Part shown: piece by piece, positions 63,182 to 64,000 of the stretch
Position numbering within the stretch: the stretch's first letter is position 1
Layout: every line of letters begins with the position of its first letter
Notes under the pieces: model-generated
What the model was told of the DNA's origin: nothing
Databases searched by the model: none
The model's input: the letters and a program-made list of their open reading frames with translations, nothing else
Made by a program: the position numbers and the translations under genes
Assembly: GCA_022393335.1 (NCBI GenBank)
Contig: JAJEKB010019927.1
Location: 1 to 64,000 of the forward strand
Source of the DNA: Macrotrachela quadricornifera
Taxonomy: Eukaryota > Rotifera > Eurotatoria > Philodinida > Philodinidae
Length of the DNA: 64,000 bases
Direction of reading: 5' to 3'

Positions 63182-63619
63182 ATGTTGGCACGTGTCATAA
63201 AGCCAAATGTAACAACTGTTGTAAAACGTGCTGTTACTACAAATAATATTCGTATGATCGATTCTCGTCGATATAAAAGTCATAGTAGTGAAGTACAACA
63301 TGGTGGTCATCATGATGAAGTTGATCATCATGGTCATCATGATCCATATAAAACACTCTATGAACGTTTATGGCAACATAAAGCAACACTTGATTGGTTA
63401 CCAAAACCAGAAGGAAATTGGGAAGAAATTAATGGAAAAAAACAAGCATATTATAATCAAGTACTTGCTGGTGGTGTCATTGCTTTTGCATTATCATTAG
63501 TTTATCTACGAGTAGTAATTGCACCTCGAGCTGGTGCGTTAACCACACCTCCATATCATCTTATTGGAAAAGAAGATTTTCCTGGTTCAAAATATGATGA
63601 TGCAACTGGAGCAAAATAA
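63182..63619 (+). CDS. Small mitochondrial single-pass membrane protein
   Basis: A single exon of 145 residues. The N-terminus (MLARVIKPNVTTVVKRAV) is basic and amphipathic, like a mitochondrial presequence. A His-rich stretch (HGGHHDEVDHHGHHD) follows. Then comes LPKPEGNWEEINGKKQAYYN and a single membrane helix (about 93-112), with a short C-terminal tail. The P-x-G-x-W ... YN-x-x-L arrangement before one helix resembles the small insect mitochondrial prag01/deltamethrin-resistance family, which I recall only loosely. An accessory subunit of a respiratory complex is another possibility. Confidence 0.75.
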   Translation: MLARVIKPNVTTVVKRAVTTNNIRMIDSRRYKSHSSEVQHGGHHDEVDHHGHHDPYKTLYERLWQHKATLDWLPKPEGNWEEINGKKQAYYNQVLAGGVIAFALSLVYLRVVIAPRAGALTTPPYHLIGKEDFPGSKYDDATGAK

Positions 63620-64000
63620 TATTAAAACAAAAACCTTATATTTTCCTTAGACGACAATGAACGTTAATTCTTGTGTCGTTTGTCTTTTTTGATCATACCT
63701 ATCCTATCCATTTTCCTTTATTACTTTTTTTGTTTCTTTCTATATTAAAAAAAATACATAAAGTAGTAGTATATAATTTTCTTTTCACTAGAATAACATC
63801 AAGATCAATAAATAAATGATTAGTATCTATATACTTATTAAAATGAGAAAATGGTATTTTAACAAGCAAAAATATACATATGGTTTTTACAAGATATTCA
63901 TAAGATTGTCTTAAATAAATAACAATGGCATGAAGTATCAACGTAATGTATAACAATAAATCATTTTTTGACATTATTTAGATAGTTTTGTTTCATTCAG
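63620..64000. other. 3' flank to window end
   Basis: AT-rich 3' flank of the mitochondrial protein gene; no second gene supported before the edge. Confidence 0.5.

Noticed and set aside
63699..63974. 91-codon minus-strand frame near the right edge
   Set aside because: Low-complexity AT-rich frame antisense to the 3' flank of the mitochondrial gene, with no motif.
1..64000. CRISPR arrays, rRNA, tRNA genes or bacterial operon signals
   Set aside because: No regular spaced repeats, no tRNA consensus boxes and no rRNA-like sequence were seen; the window is eukaryotic throughout.

Overview
This is a eukaryotic, animal window. It is very AT-rich, the genes are split by many short introns (mostly about 45-70 bp, GT..AG), and every recognisable gene belongs to a metazoan family (discoidin-domain receptor, Iroquois homeobox, ceramide synthase, neprilysin, an allatostatin-C-like peptide, SPRING). 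Exons were joined by hand from splice signals and reading phase. Almost every model closes in phase and ends at a length close to its family. Several genes have a splice acceptor 0-23 nt before the start codon, as expected for spliced-leader trans-splicing. This, the AT richness and the compact introns suggest a rotifer or another small lophotrochozoan, but the lineage is not proven by the sequence.

Layout. At 1-99 (-) is the 5' end of a GPCR cut by the window edge. Two full CCA-adding enzyme genes lie in the same direction: copy A (1126-2658, -) and copy B (5258-8514, -). Copy B, MRPL11 (8689-9467, -) and TSR3 (9613-10458, -) are packed with 145-175 bp gaps, like a transcription unit. A coiled-coil gene (10958-12224, +) faces ECH1 (12262-13575, -) with only 37 bp between stops. 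A 7 kb gene-free stretch follows, then a discoidin-domain receptor whose kinase domain looks inactive (20557-23650, +). A TTAA-flanked foldback element lies at 24198-25001. Next come a four-helix membrane protein (25937-26392, +), a CDK with a changed PSTAIRE helix (26550-28174, -), ceramide synthase (29324-30789, +), an allatostatin-C-like neuropeptide precursor (34522-34936, +) and an 18-exon neprilysin (to 40678, +) whose start codon is created by splicing. A nucleoplasmin-like gene (40940-41911, -) and an Iroquois gene (43581-44807, +) follow. After another gene-poor stretch come a tetraspanin-like gene (48961-49668, -), an unresolved exon-like block (50706-53170, -), SPRING (53350-55535, -), an AAK1/BIKE-type kinase (55882-61568, -), a RAD6-type E2 enzyme (61810-62564, -) and a small mitochondrial membrane protein (63182-63619, +).

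Most genes are unrelated housekeeping or signalling genes. The links worth noting are the three-gene cluster at 5.2-10.5 kb, the duplicated CCA-adding enzymes with different active-site motifs, and a neuropeptide gene next to a peptide-degrading ectoenzyme.
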